From contig CAXKWD010000003.1 in the NCBI GenBank assembly GCA_964059195.1, forward strand, positions 196,750,174 through 196,814,173: DNA of 64,000 nucleotides. The letters are read 5' to 3'. The translations under genes and the position numbers were made by a program. The notes beneath the pieces are model-generated. The model was not told where the DNA came from. It did not search any database and was given only the letters and a program-made list of their open reading frames with translations. Origin of the DNA: Ectobius pallidus. Its lineage: Eukaryota; Arthropoda; Insecta; Blattodea; Ectobiidae. This document shows positions 53,214 to 64,000 of this stretch, one piece after another; the stretch's first letter is position 1; each line of letters starts with the position of its first letter.

Positions 53214-53527
53214 TAGCAATACCAAAGGAAAATTAGTGCAAGTTAAAATACAAGTTCATGACTTGCCATAGGCAAACTAAATTATTCTGCTATCAAAAAG
53301 AAATCTTGATCTTAAAGAGGGTTTAACTGTCCCTTTAATGCAAGTACGGAAGTATTTTTAATTCTTCAGGAAGATATAAAATTTAACTATCGTTACAAAA
53401 TTATTATTTTCTTTTAGTTCATTTCAATCTGTCTATAAATAATGCATTGGAACATACATGTATGAGGTAGTTAAGAATTGCTGTACATACCTTATGACTA
53501 TAGGATTATTATTTCTCCTATCACACG

Positions 53528-53695
53528 CTACACAGTCTTAAGATGAACACTGATGTCAAACTTGAGATCCCAAGCTTTATGAATAAAGGTTATTGTTGAA
53601 TCTTGTGGGGACTCCACAATCCTGGTAGCCTTCTTCCCGTTATTCTGTATATAGTATGCGCATACAGTGTTGAAGGAGTAGAACTGTGAAATTAA
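53528..53695 (-). CDS. possible terminal exon, unknown protein (second copy)
   Basis: Identical counterpart of 21264-21431; same weak evidence. Confidence 0.2.
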   Translation of the reverse strand, partial: LISQFYSFNTVCAYYIQNNGKKATRIVESPQDSTITFIHKAWDLKFDISVHLKTV

Positions 53696-53733
53696 AGGGG
53701 ACAACAAAGAAGAGGTAAAACCTAGTAGGCCTA

Positions 53734-53979
53734 TAGTCGCCTCGCTCATTTCGTTGACAGTTAACATCAAAGAAGTCGCCGCCCGACCTTGTCGCTTGGT
53801 GTAGCTGTCACACTGTAAAATGCAGCAAAACACTTGTGACAATGGCATTGAGCAATGAGAGAATTGGCAACACGAATTCAGTCAGCGGTTTCTTTTGAGA
53901 AAACCTTTTACAGTAACAACAAACATTGTAATATGAGAACAAAGAAACCCGCCCGTCAACGCTATAAGCGAGGCGACTA
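53734..53979. mobile_element. MITE with TA target site (second copy)
   Basis: Counterpart of 21470-21715. Confidence 0.72.
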
Positions 53980-54536
53980 TACTACCTAACCTTTTGAAGA
54001 TATTTGAACCAAATTTTATTATGATATTTCTAGGCGCAGTAGTTCGGACAAGTTCGTTAGTGAGTAAAATTGACCCAAGGGGGGGGTCGGGGTAGGGGGT
54101 TGAAATCTTGAAAAAATTATGTCTCGGCCCCTATGAATAATAGAGGGAAACTTTGTTTGAATAAATTAGAGTACTCCCTATGGAGCTCACGGCGATACCA
54201 ACGATTCGGGGGTTTTGGGGGAACGAGTGGGGTTGGGGTGGGGGATGGAAATTCAAATTTTTTTGAAAGCACGTCTTGTGGGGTATCGTTGAAAATCTCT
54301 TGATGCGTATTCTACAAACCAATACCTAGCTTCTCGATAGTTCTCATATAAGGCGAGATTTGAATGTTTAAAAAAGTGATCTTTCCTTTTTTTTGCAGTT
54401 ATTATTGCGGGTTTGTCATGCCAAGGGTAAAGAAAATGAGTGCTGCGCAGCGGCAATAAATTAAACCTAAAGCACTTCGAAGCCTACCTTAGCCTGTAGG
54501 CCTGCCTAAAAGGATTTTTTACATGAGTTTACTTGA

Positions 54537-54540
<4 letters not shown>

Positions 54541-54603
<63 letters not shown>
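54541..54603 (+). repeat. (ATT)21 microsatellite
   Basis: One unit shorter than the (ATT)22 at 22277-22342. Confidence 0.97.
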
Positions 54604-55359
54604 GCTGTTATCATTATCATATTTCATCGTCATCATAATCCTCAGTTAGTGGATGGAACATTGTACTAGTGTATCTCTTGGGCAAGAGGATAATCTATTT
54701 CATGGTATTTTGCAGCTATTAATTTCACCACATGAATCATTTGAGTGCACTTTAAAGCCCTTAAATATCGAGAGTAATGTTCGTTATGGAGGAGTTGTTT
54801 CGAAAGCTTTGAAAGTACAGAGTCATAATGAAAAGAAAGGAGTATTTAATGAAGCGAATAACGCCACTAATTGCAAATCTCTGAACTATGTAAGAGGGCA
54901 AATAATAAAATAAAAGACCGACTCTAGACTTGAATGTAGCGGTTGACACTGCCACAGCTTCTCTTAATTACAAGAACAGAGAACCCTCTGACAATTCAGT
55001 GCTTGGATTAACTTTCATTTATCTAATGGAGTTCATAACCTCGAATGGAATTTATTATGACTGTTCCGTAAGTAAATCTACTCTTATACAATTCAACGGC
55101 CCTAAATAGCGTGCTCACTTGCTCCCTCACTACGTCAGACATCGGTATACTCGGCGATGTTCGTCTCTCGCAGTCTAAACTTTCACGAAGAGTACAAAAT
55201 TAAGAAAACCGTTTCTATATTATATAAGGCCTAAGTGAAATGAACACAATGAACAATTATTAGTCTAATTTTATTTTTACTTACAACTTTCATAGCTCTG
55301 AACCACAAACATTTTTAATAAACTCCCAGCGTAAATTTCTTTAAAATCCTGGAGTCAAT

Positions 55360-55860
55360 TAATAATGGCGGGTGAAGCCGCGGGCGCCGGCTATAATATA
55401 TCGATAGTTTAACTCTGGAGGTATCGCGGACAATAAAAATCCAAACAAATCACTACTTCCCTTGAAAAATTATATAATTTCTGAAAACTACACTGAAATT
55501 ATCAAATAAAATTCACATCATATTCATCTGTCAACAAATAGTTGAGAAACGATACGTATTATCCACCGCCGTCTACACACGAGTAATACAGTCTAGAAGG
55601 TAGTGGTATTGTCAGTGTTCACAGTTTTAGCTTTGGAACTGCATAATCGAATCCGAGATCGTTTTCCCAGGCGGCGCTTTCTAATCGTGGAATGTACTCT
55701 AAAGCCGGAATTTTAGCTGTTTCATTAATTATATTAATGGTTTGGTTTATGAATGATTCGCGTGCAAGTGTTAATAAATATAATGCTTTAATAAGTATTA
55801 TACTCTTAATTTCTAAGTTTTCAATAAATTATCGTGGGCGAAACCGCGGGCACCTGCTGG
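55360..55860 (+). mobile_element. mosaic Helitron remnants (second copy)
   Basis: Counterpart of 23099-23599. The flanking 54604-55359 and 55861-56527 are unassigned, as in the first copy. Confidence 0.6.
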
Positions 55861-56527
55861 TCTTGTATTAGAAATTACATACAATCTGGAAGAACAGGTC
55901 TTTCTGTAAAAGTCTAGGTAGTTAGACGACTCCGTGTATCACGGGAAATCATCTCTGCAGATAAGCGCTAGGGAAGTTCAATGGGACATTATGTAAGCGG
56001 AAGGATGTATAAAGAAATAATGCACTTACCTGAGTTTCGATTTCTAAATTCTTGTTCTAAATTTCGTTTTGCCGGCGGTTTTAAAACTTATCCTGGTGGA
56101 GAAATTTCGCCCATCTTCGCGTCGTACTAGATATAAGTCAAGGGAAGTGCTTTCTGTCTGAATCCCCTAGCTGTGGTTGGAAAATATACCATCTTTTCAG
56201 TTGTCAGTTATAACTAGGGCCGAATTACTGGTAGTGGTAGACTGGCGTTCTTAATGTGTAATTAATTTGGTCTTGTTAGTTAATTAATGTGAGGCTGTTG
56301 GCGTAATGTTGTTTGAAGAAACTTTATAATGCGGGACTTCGGAGCTAGTAACTTGGAAGTTATTATTAGCATTTCATTCTGGCTTTCAAGTGCGGAACGA
56401 ATTTAAGGAAGATTTCAGGCTGTTTGAGATAACTGTTAAATCTACTGAATATCATTTTGGCCATTTATAGTCAGATTGTAGAGATTCATGGCTTTTTCTG
56501 CTAATAATAAGTGTTATGTCTTCATAA

Positions 56528-57400
56528 TCTCTCTCTATATAAAAGGCTTTGTCCTGACTGACTGACTGAATGAATGACTGACTGACTGACTGATTGACTG
56601 AATGACAGGAATCAACGTACAGCCTAAACTATAACAGGTAGAGACTTGGAATTTTGACAGTACCTTCGTTTCATAATGTAGGTGCTCACTAAGAAAGGAT
56701 TTTGAAAAATTCTGATCCTAAATGCCAAAAATTAAATGTTTTTGAAAATACTTAATCCCTTTTTACATAGAATTATCAATTCCAAATCACAGAATATATT
56801 GTTGGCAAATGGTATCAGGTGGACTTGGAAAAAACAAATGAAATGTACTTTTGACAAATAAGAGAAGTTATCAAAATAATTCATGTTATAAATAAATATT
56901 ACAGAATGAAATCCAATAAAATAATGGAATCACATAACTTTCTCTACCCTGGACATAGAGAAAACAAAACGAGGTATGGTAATGTGTATATTATTATATT
57001 ATATAGCAGGTTTTTGGAGAGAAAAGTATGAAAGTGATAATGCTTTCTGTTTAATTTCATCCCCAAAACGGCTTTATGGTAACATAAGAGTGGGAAATTT
57101 CCCGCCTTGATATTACAATTTTATGTTACAGGAATTTCTGTTTCTTCTTATTTAAACCTCTACCAGGCTTGCTGTGCACTGTACAAGCGATGGGATGCAA
57201 AATTCTAGATCCTCTATGAGCCATAAAAAACTATATCAAGCGTTTTCTGAGGGAATAGTTAGAGTGTAATAAGTCGTTCTTCCTATTTCAAATTATAAAT
57301 GCCTATATAAGGACCTAGAATTTAAAATTGAAAATCCTTCATAAGCTAATTTCCAATTACAAAATACAAAACCCGGGCGACGCCGGGTCTTTTAAGCTAG
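56528..57400 (+). mobile_element. Helitron, family 1 (second copy)
   Basis: Counterpart of 24267-25139, with A before TCTCTC and T after CTAG. Confidence 0.87.
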
Positions 57401-57408
57401 TCTCTTAT

Positions 57409-57931
57409 ATACACGGTGTTAATGAATAACACAGAAATATTTTACCTGTGTATAGAGGGGACATTATTCTTAGATTTTTACTCAATTACGTAAAATGTTT
57501 ACACTACAGGGCAATAATGTCATTACAATTTGGTGCTCATAAGTCAATAATTAAGTGAAATAGGGTTAAAATTGCCAATTAATTGACTTCATGCCCTCTT
57601 AATAATCGATAAAAACCTGATTATTAATCATTCATCGACAGTTATATCACAATTTAGAGTTTCCATAATCTGCAAAATTTACAGACTAATCACTTGACTA
57701 GCCTCCACTGTATTAGTTCACTTATTCATAACACAATGTTAACAACTAAGTTCCTTTGTTTTGCATTTTTTTCAAATGTTAAATGTCAGTAGCGGCCATG
57801 CCCTGGGAGATTTTATGCTGTAACAGGAAAAATTAAATCCATAGAACAAAAATCTCCTAATAAAAGTTGCGTGTCTTTGTCTCCTCTATACACAGGTAAA
57901 ATATTTCGGTGTTATTCATTAACACTGTATA
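57409..57931. mobile_element. TIR element with long inverted ends (second copy)
   Basis: Counterpart of 25148-25670. Confidence 0.75.
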
Positions 57932-58692
57932 CGGGGCTTTGCCCCGACACTGATTGACAGAGAATCAACTTAGAGCCTAAACTATAATAGGTAGAGACTT
58001 GGAATTTTGACAGTACCTTCTTTTCATAATGTAAGTGCTCACTAAGAAAGGATTTTGAAAAATTTTGATTTTAAATGTAAAAAAAATCAAATGTTTTTGA
58101 GAATACTTAATTCCTTTTTACACATTATTATCAAATCCAAATCACAGTTCACATGACAACAGTGTATTGTTGGCATTGGTCTCAGGTAGGTTTGGAAATA
58201 AATGATACGGGACCTTGAAAAATTAGAGAAGCTACCGGTATACTTCATCTAATGCACGATATGATGCAGACACATAACTTTCTCTACCCTGGACATAGAG
58301 AATACCATACGAGGTATGGTAGTATGTATATTATTATAAGTAATCGCAGGTTTTTGAGGAGGGAAGTATGAAAATGAGATTGGATTTCATCCTCGAAACG
58401 GTTGTATGGTATCATGAGAGTGAGAAGTAAAATATTCCGCAAAGACAGTACAGTTCTATGTTCCGGAATTTCTGTTTCTTTTTATTGCAACTCTTACCAG
58501 GTTTAATGTGTAGAGCCATATAAAGCTATATCAAGCGTTTTCTGAGCGAAAAGTTTGAATGTGATGAGTCGCTCTTCATTTCAAATTATAAATACCAATA
58601 TAAGGACATAATTTGAAAATCGAAAGTCCTTCATAATTAAATTTCCAACTACAAAATACAAAACCCGTGCGACGCCGGGCCTTTTAAGCTAG
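57932..58692 (+). mobile_element. diverged Helitron (second copy)
   Basis: Counterpart of 25671-26431, including the CGGGGCTTTGCCCCG hairpin at its 5' side. Confidence 0.7.
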
Positions 58693-58697
58693 TGTAG

Positions 58698-59802
58698 TCA
58701 TATATATAAACGGCTTTGTCCTGCCTGACATGACTGACTGAATGAATGACTGACTGACTGACTGAGAATCAACGTAGATATTAAACTATAATAGAAAGAT
58801 ACCTTCAATTTTGACAGTACCTTCGTTTCAAAATGTAAGTGCACACTAAGAAAGAATTTTTCAAAATTTTTATATTAAATGCTAAAAATAAAATGTTTTC
58901 GAGGAGACGAAATACCTTATTACAAATAATTCATCAAATACAGATTACATTCCGTGTACAGTTCACATGACAACAGTCTGTTGTTGGCAGTGTTCACAGG
59001 TAGCTTTTGAAATGCATGATACGGGACTTTAAGAAATTAGAGAAGCTATCGATATAAAATCATTGGTGTAAATAAATAATGAGAAATGAAATCCACGAAA
59101 ATAATGCACAGTATGATGCAGTCACATAACTATATCTGCCCTGGACGTAGAGATTACGGTACCATTTTCTCACTTTACAATTTGGTTCGTATTGCAGGGA
59201 CAGCATTTTCAATGTCTCAGCCTGACTGTGCCAACAAGTATGCCATATCAGAAGTCTGTAAACAAATCTACCCTCCGATACGTTATTCATAGTTGTAGGC
59301 TTTGTACTTTTAGTTGAGAAATGTGGATGTTTATCATAGGCACTAAGCATGTAAAAGGAGACAAAATAGGATAGAACGTTTTTAGTCCTATGAGCGCAGT
59401 ATATTATTATGTCTCAGATTTTTGGGGAAGAATGTGTGAAAGTGATATTGATTTTCTTTTGATTTTAGCCCTGGAATTGTTGCATGTCAACATGAAAGTG
59501 GGAAATAAAATATCTCTTAAAGACAGTTAAATTTTATGTTACCAGCATATCTGTTTCTACTTATTACAATTCCTACGAGGTATGGTGTGTAAAAGCAATG
59601 GGTTGCAATAGTCTAAGTTCTATATGAGCAATAAAAACCTTTTCTGAGGGAATAGCTTCAGAGTAATAATTCGTCCTTCTTCGCTTCTGACTCTAGGTAC
59701 TTATATAAGGGCTTACAGCTTGAAAATGAAGAGTCTTTCATAATTAAATTTTAAAATACACGCAAAATAAAAAACCGGGCGACACCGGGCCTTTTAATCT
59801 AC
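58698..59802 (+). mobile_element. diverged Helitron (second copy)
   Basis: Counterpart of 26437-27541. Confidence 0.7.
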
Positions 59803-60131
59803 AGTGTTTTACGTACGAGTTGGCCAATCATGTGGGTTTCTGCGTCGCGGCGGCGGCAGCTCTTACTCTCAAGCGAGTAAATTAGCTACGCAAATAAACC
59901 TGCTAACGGTGTAATGAGTCAGGTTCTCACAATTACAATGAAAATAACCACGTACCTCGTCACTACAGATGTTGGAAATTTCCTCCTTTTGCATCCACAC
60001 AACACTGGATAATTTAAAAAAATTTCTTTCACTTGCATACTTTCAACTTTAACTCGAGTTAAAGTTAATTTCTCTTGTGATATTGTATTTTCTTCTAATG
60101 TATGGGGAATTGATCCACACGGTTTATTTTA

Positions 60132-60665
60132 ATGTTTCTCCATAACGTAATTATCCTTTTGGGGATATTGTTGGTATCCCTAACAACGTATATTGTTGTT
60201 ATTATTGTTATCCTTCGAAATTTACTTCCATTCCACATTACGGTCAATGTAGTTGAATCGTTAATCCAATACGGAATTATTGGCTGGGGTAGCGTTTCTA
60301 AGACCATTTGTACAAAATTAAATTTACTTCTAAAGAGAATAATAAATATTTATTTAAATGAACCTATTGATTACCCATCGAAACTATTATATGTCGAATT
60401 CAATGTTATGAAAATCGAACAGCTGTATAAGTTAAAATTATTTATATATTACCATAAAAACAAATCTAAATTTATTTCCTATAAGTTTAGTCATTGTTAA
60501 AATACAAGAAGAAACTCCATCTTTCGTTTCGCTGAATCAAACTGTACGACGACCAAGGGGCAATTACATGGTCAAAACTATGGTTTGAAATTGTATAACA
60601 TTTCTATTGCTGAATACCCTGAATATGTAAATTACAATCTTAAACATTTTAAGAGGAAAATATAA
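60132..60665 (+). pseudogene. non-LTR retrotransposon ORF2 C-terminal region (second copy)
   Basis: Counterpart of 27871-28404 with the same premature TAA. Its 3' UTR follows to about 61011; 61012-61829 is unassigned as in the first copy. Confidence 0.8.
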
Positions 60666-61831
60666 AAAAATTATACAATATCAATAGCAAAATTTTAAAT
60701 TTGTTTGGTCTTTTCAGTCCAATTTATTCTATTTTTTGTTGTTGTAAATGCTATTTTAAGCCACTGGTTAATGGGGAAAAATTATGTTTTATATACATTG
60801 AACTCTTAAATTTAGAATTTTTTGTTTGTAGTATACTGTATATTGATATGTAATTGTATTTATATTAATCTACTATACCCCTAAACGCGAGCTTTGCTAA
60901 TATAGGGATATGTTTGGTTTTATTTGTTTTTACTTGTATTAAATATGTAATAATAATAATGTAATGTAAGTAAGTAATGTTAATAAAAATGTTTAACGTA
61001 AAAAAAAGCTAATAGTCATATACTGTTAGATCTGCTGACCGTGCGGGCTATAAACCCCTACTAATTACTCGATCTTCAAACATTTATTAAATTAACTTTA
61101 GTTATTTATCAGCTGCATGCACAATGACAGAGTCTTGCTTGAATTATGCACTCCGACATTCAATATAGGTCAGTTCTTCAAAGAATGGTTTAAATATGTT
61201 ATTCCTATAAAGCTCTGCATTTACTGTCATTCACTGCAAAACATATTGAGCCTCTCTACTATCCTGTATGCATTTACCGCGCACCGAACCCCGATTTTCT
61301 GGACATGCAATGGTTTTTTGTACTACATAGGATTTCTCTGAGCTCCAATACCGATTATTGGGCGTCGAAACATAGCCGTGTAAGCTATAGCCGGAATATA
61401 TGGGTAGTGTAGCAATTGTTTTAAAAACATACATTTTTGTCTTGAAAACATGACACCCGGCTTTATATAAACAGACTTACATTTTTTCTTCCTTCTTCCT
61501 TCATCTTAATCGCACTTGCATTTGAAACAAAACAACGCTTAATATTGTCTGCAGGCAAGAGGAGAACATTCTCTGCACTTTTCTGGATGTTTTTTGTCCA
61601 TAGTTCATTTACATAGTTGGCATAATCGCCTTTTTCCGCCCTTTGCACTTTTCTTCAAGGAGGAGGAGGTGGAGGAGAAGTAACTTTGCAGTGCCGACTT
61701 CTTTTATTCTGGACTAAAGAAGAAATTCTCTTCTTTAGTAGTTGATTTTTTCTTCCAATCAGGATTTAACTGCAGCCGAATTATGATCACGTTGAGCGCA
61801 TTAATACCAAAAGTTTTATAAAAAGAAAGTA

Positions 61832-62514
61832 CGAGGGATGTTCCAAAAGTAAGTTTCGTCGTTTTTTTAAAAAGTGAAGATGGTAAAGTAGATGAAGCAA
61901 ACAACTGCCATAAGAATCGACACCTATTGCTGGTTCAACGACGGAAAGAGCGTCAGCAGAGGAGAAACGATGCATGAGTAGAGTCCCGAAGAAGAGAGAG
62001 TAGCAGTAGACTGGCGTGCCCGAGGTTATTTGAGTACAAATCACGATGGTAGATGGACGTGTACTGAAAACGTGGTCGACAATGGAAGTACATCCTGTTA
62101 TCCGGTATGAATGGGCATGTAGGACTAGTGTGTCCATCATCCATGGACGCCTACAGACTGTGTATGGTGAAGAGGTCATGTCTCATCAAATTGTTGGTCG
62201 CTGGTGTTGCATGTTCAGTGAAGGAAGGCACCTGTTCCATGCAATGAAAGCCGCACTCTCGGGACGTCACTTCCAAAACAATGCTGAGGTGGAAAAGGCT
62301 GTGCGACAATTCCTTGCATAGCAGGGCACCGAGTTTTACCAGAGTGGTTTTTTCAAACTGATTGCAAGCTATGACAAATGTCTCAATGTCGGTGGAGACT
62401 ATGTTGAAAAATAGTGCAAGGGGTATATTTCATGATTGCATGGTGTATTTGTTTTGGTAATAAAGTTTCCATGTGAAAAAAAAATGACGAAACTTACTTT
62501 CAGAACATCCCTCG
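61832..62514 (+). mobile_element. internally deleted mariner transposon (second copy)
   Basis: Counterpart of 29571-30253, with the same TA flanks and the same fused transposase remnant at 62046-62321. Confidence 0.88.
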
Positions 62515-63090
62515 TAGCTATGGGCCACCTTCTTGTCATTCGTTTTATAGTGTAGGCCCTGACTACCCGACTAGTTTCTACATTGTGTCTTCAGCGGACT
62601 TATTGCATTATAGTTCAGTATCATGGGTGATTTTTCTGCTCCACTTTTACCTATTTCTTTTTGAACTTTATAATACTCAGCTAGTTACTAACTTACCCTG
62701 TTTAGGAAAAGGAAACTGTCGTAGCTGATTCTGGAATACGAAAATGTTTGAAGCTGCATTTCTTCCTTTTGTTACGAGAAATCCTGCGGGTAGTTAATCC
62801 TTCTTGTTGTTCCAAGCAGAGTCATCTGCTTTCTTTCTAACTACCTTGCCAGATCCAAAGTTGGGAAGAAATTGTCTGTTGTGATGTTTCTATCACAGAG
62901 GATTTTTTTTTCACTTTCATATCCAGTACTACTCTTTATCCCTAATTTACTTCTTGCGACTGTCCACGTTGGGACGTCAGATGCGGCTGGCCTATATTGT
63001 TAGGCGCCAGATGCGGCAGCCTTCGTTGCGGTCTTAATCCCAACGAAACTGCTCCCCAGCAATTCGGTTTGTTAATACAAATTCACCGGT

Positions 63091-63791
63091 CCACAGGGCG
63101 CCAACCTGTTACTAAACAGATATATTTATATTGTGGGTCAGTTCCGAATCGCCAGAGGTGATATTCTCCCCTTGCTAGTCAGCTGGTAGATACGATCGTC
63201 TTATCTCCGTGGTTAATTAGAATTAAAGGAATACTTAAAAGTACGAGAAACAACACAAAATAGTTCTTTTAATTTAATATTTAATGTTCTCTTATTACTT
63301 AAAATTTCTTATGAGGCTTTCAACGTGTGTTGCACAGAGGGTCACTTTCTATACATTATATGTCTTCAATAAAATTTACTTCCAACTTTCAATTATCTTA
63401 CGTGTATATAATCTCACTTATATAGCGCGGATAAAAGATATTTAATTCACAATAACTTTAAAATACTTCCCATCACAATTAACTCGCTTCAAATAAACTA
63501 TACTTCGGACTTGCTAATATTTCTTATAATCTCAGTTATATTGCGTGACTACTAAAAACGTCCTCTCCCTACGAAGTTCCGTGATGCAAGACACCTAGGT
63601 TTTCTTCCCTCTTGTAATGATATTCTCCCCTACTTTTCTGTAATTCTATTGGCTAATTATATTTCCTATATGTCCTTTTTGATCACACATGTGTCCTTAT
63701 TGGTAAAGTTAAATTTGTTCCTGACGCTTCTCTCCAGCATTTTACAGTTAAAAGATGCTGCGTTTTCCCTAATACAATCTGTCAAAAGTGA
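63091..63791 (-). mobile_element. LTR-like sequence (second copy)
   Basis: Counterpart of 30830-31530, with the same TTGGCGCCCTGTGG motif next to AGTAACA. 63792-64000 is unassigned. Confidence 0.4.
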
Positions 63792-64000
63792 TACTTATGT
63801 CTAGCGACAGAGAGACTGGAATAGGGTTCCAGCCATTTCCTGTTTAAGATCAATCACTCCATAAGTCATATAATATGAGTCTTGTTGTCCTTTAATGATT
63901 GTAAAAATGTTTGCCTTATTTTTAGAAGTCTTTTGATATAAGTTTGCCTTATATCGGATAATTATTACTGTGTATAAATAGATTTTGATATCAAAGGGTA

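Larger units (their letters stand above)
52693..64000. repeat. 11.3-kb duplicated block, copy 2
   Basis: Same sequence as 20429-31739 except for one fewer ATT unit; the offset is constant otherwise. It contains, in order, the counterparts of every feature listed for that interval. Probably redundant assembly; do not count its elements as independent copies. Confidence 0.95.

Overview
The window is AT-rich, intron-like eukaryotic DNA, most likely from a large, transposon-laden insect genome. A cockroach or other hemimetabolous insect would fit, but the species cannot be fixed from the sequence. Host coding signal is sparse. I support one 115-bp internal exon of a receptor-type guanylyl cyclase on the + strand (40099-40213), two tandem paralogous Ly6/uPAR-type GPI-anchor candidates on the - strand (about 45.2-45.7 kb and 51.3-51.8 kb), and one possible membrane-protein exon on the - strand (52123-52365). 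No bacterial-style operons, rRNA or CRISPR were seen.

Nearly everything else is mobile DNA. 1-20 kb: reverse-transcriptase fragments, a palindromic pair of tRNA-like repeats, several non-autonomous Helitrons (5' TC, GC hairpin near the 3' CTAG end, insertion between A and T), three hAT-type elements with clear 8-bp target duplications, mariner-derived palindromes and tRNA-derived SINEs. 20.4-31.7 kb: a block of Helitrons, a truncated non-LTR retrotransposon, an internally deleted mariner and an LTR-like fragment. 32.4-37 kb: a nest in which a PIF/Harbinger element (32773-36538) has split a decayed piggyBac-like transposase gene and has itself received further repeats. 37-44.8 kb: SINEs, TIR elements and the guanylyl cyclase exon. 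44.8-52.4 kb: the duplicated Ly6 unit with different transposon insertions in each copy.

A 200-N gap lies at 52493-52692. Everything after it (52693-64000) repeats 20429-31739 with no difference noticed except one ATT triplet in a microsatellite. This is most simply an assembly or haplotig duplication, but a very recent real duplication is not excluded, so features of the second copy should not be counted as independent.

The host genes do not form an obvious pathway. The cyclase exon implies that part of the window is intron of a large + strand receptor gene. The Ly6 pair lies on the opposite strand and may be nested in it or adjacent. The most interesting structures are the intact-looking chimeric Helitron (16808-17458), the palindromic mariner family, the Harbinger-in-piggyBac nest, the Ly6 duplication with a possible shared upstream exon, and the microsatellites that seem to have grown from Helitron 5' ends.
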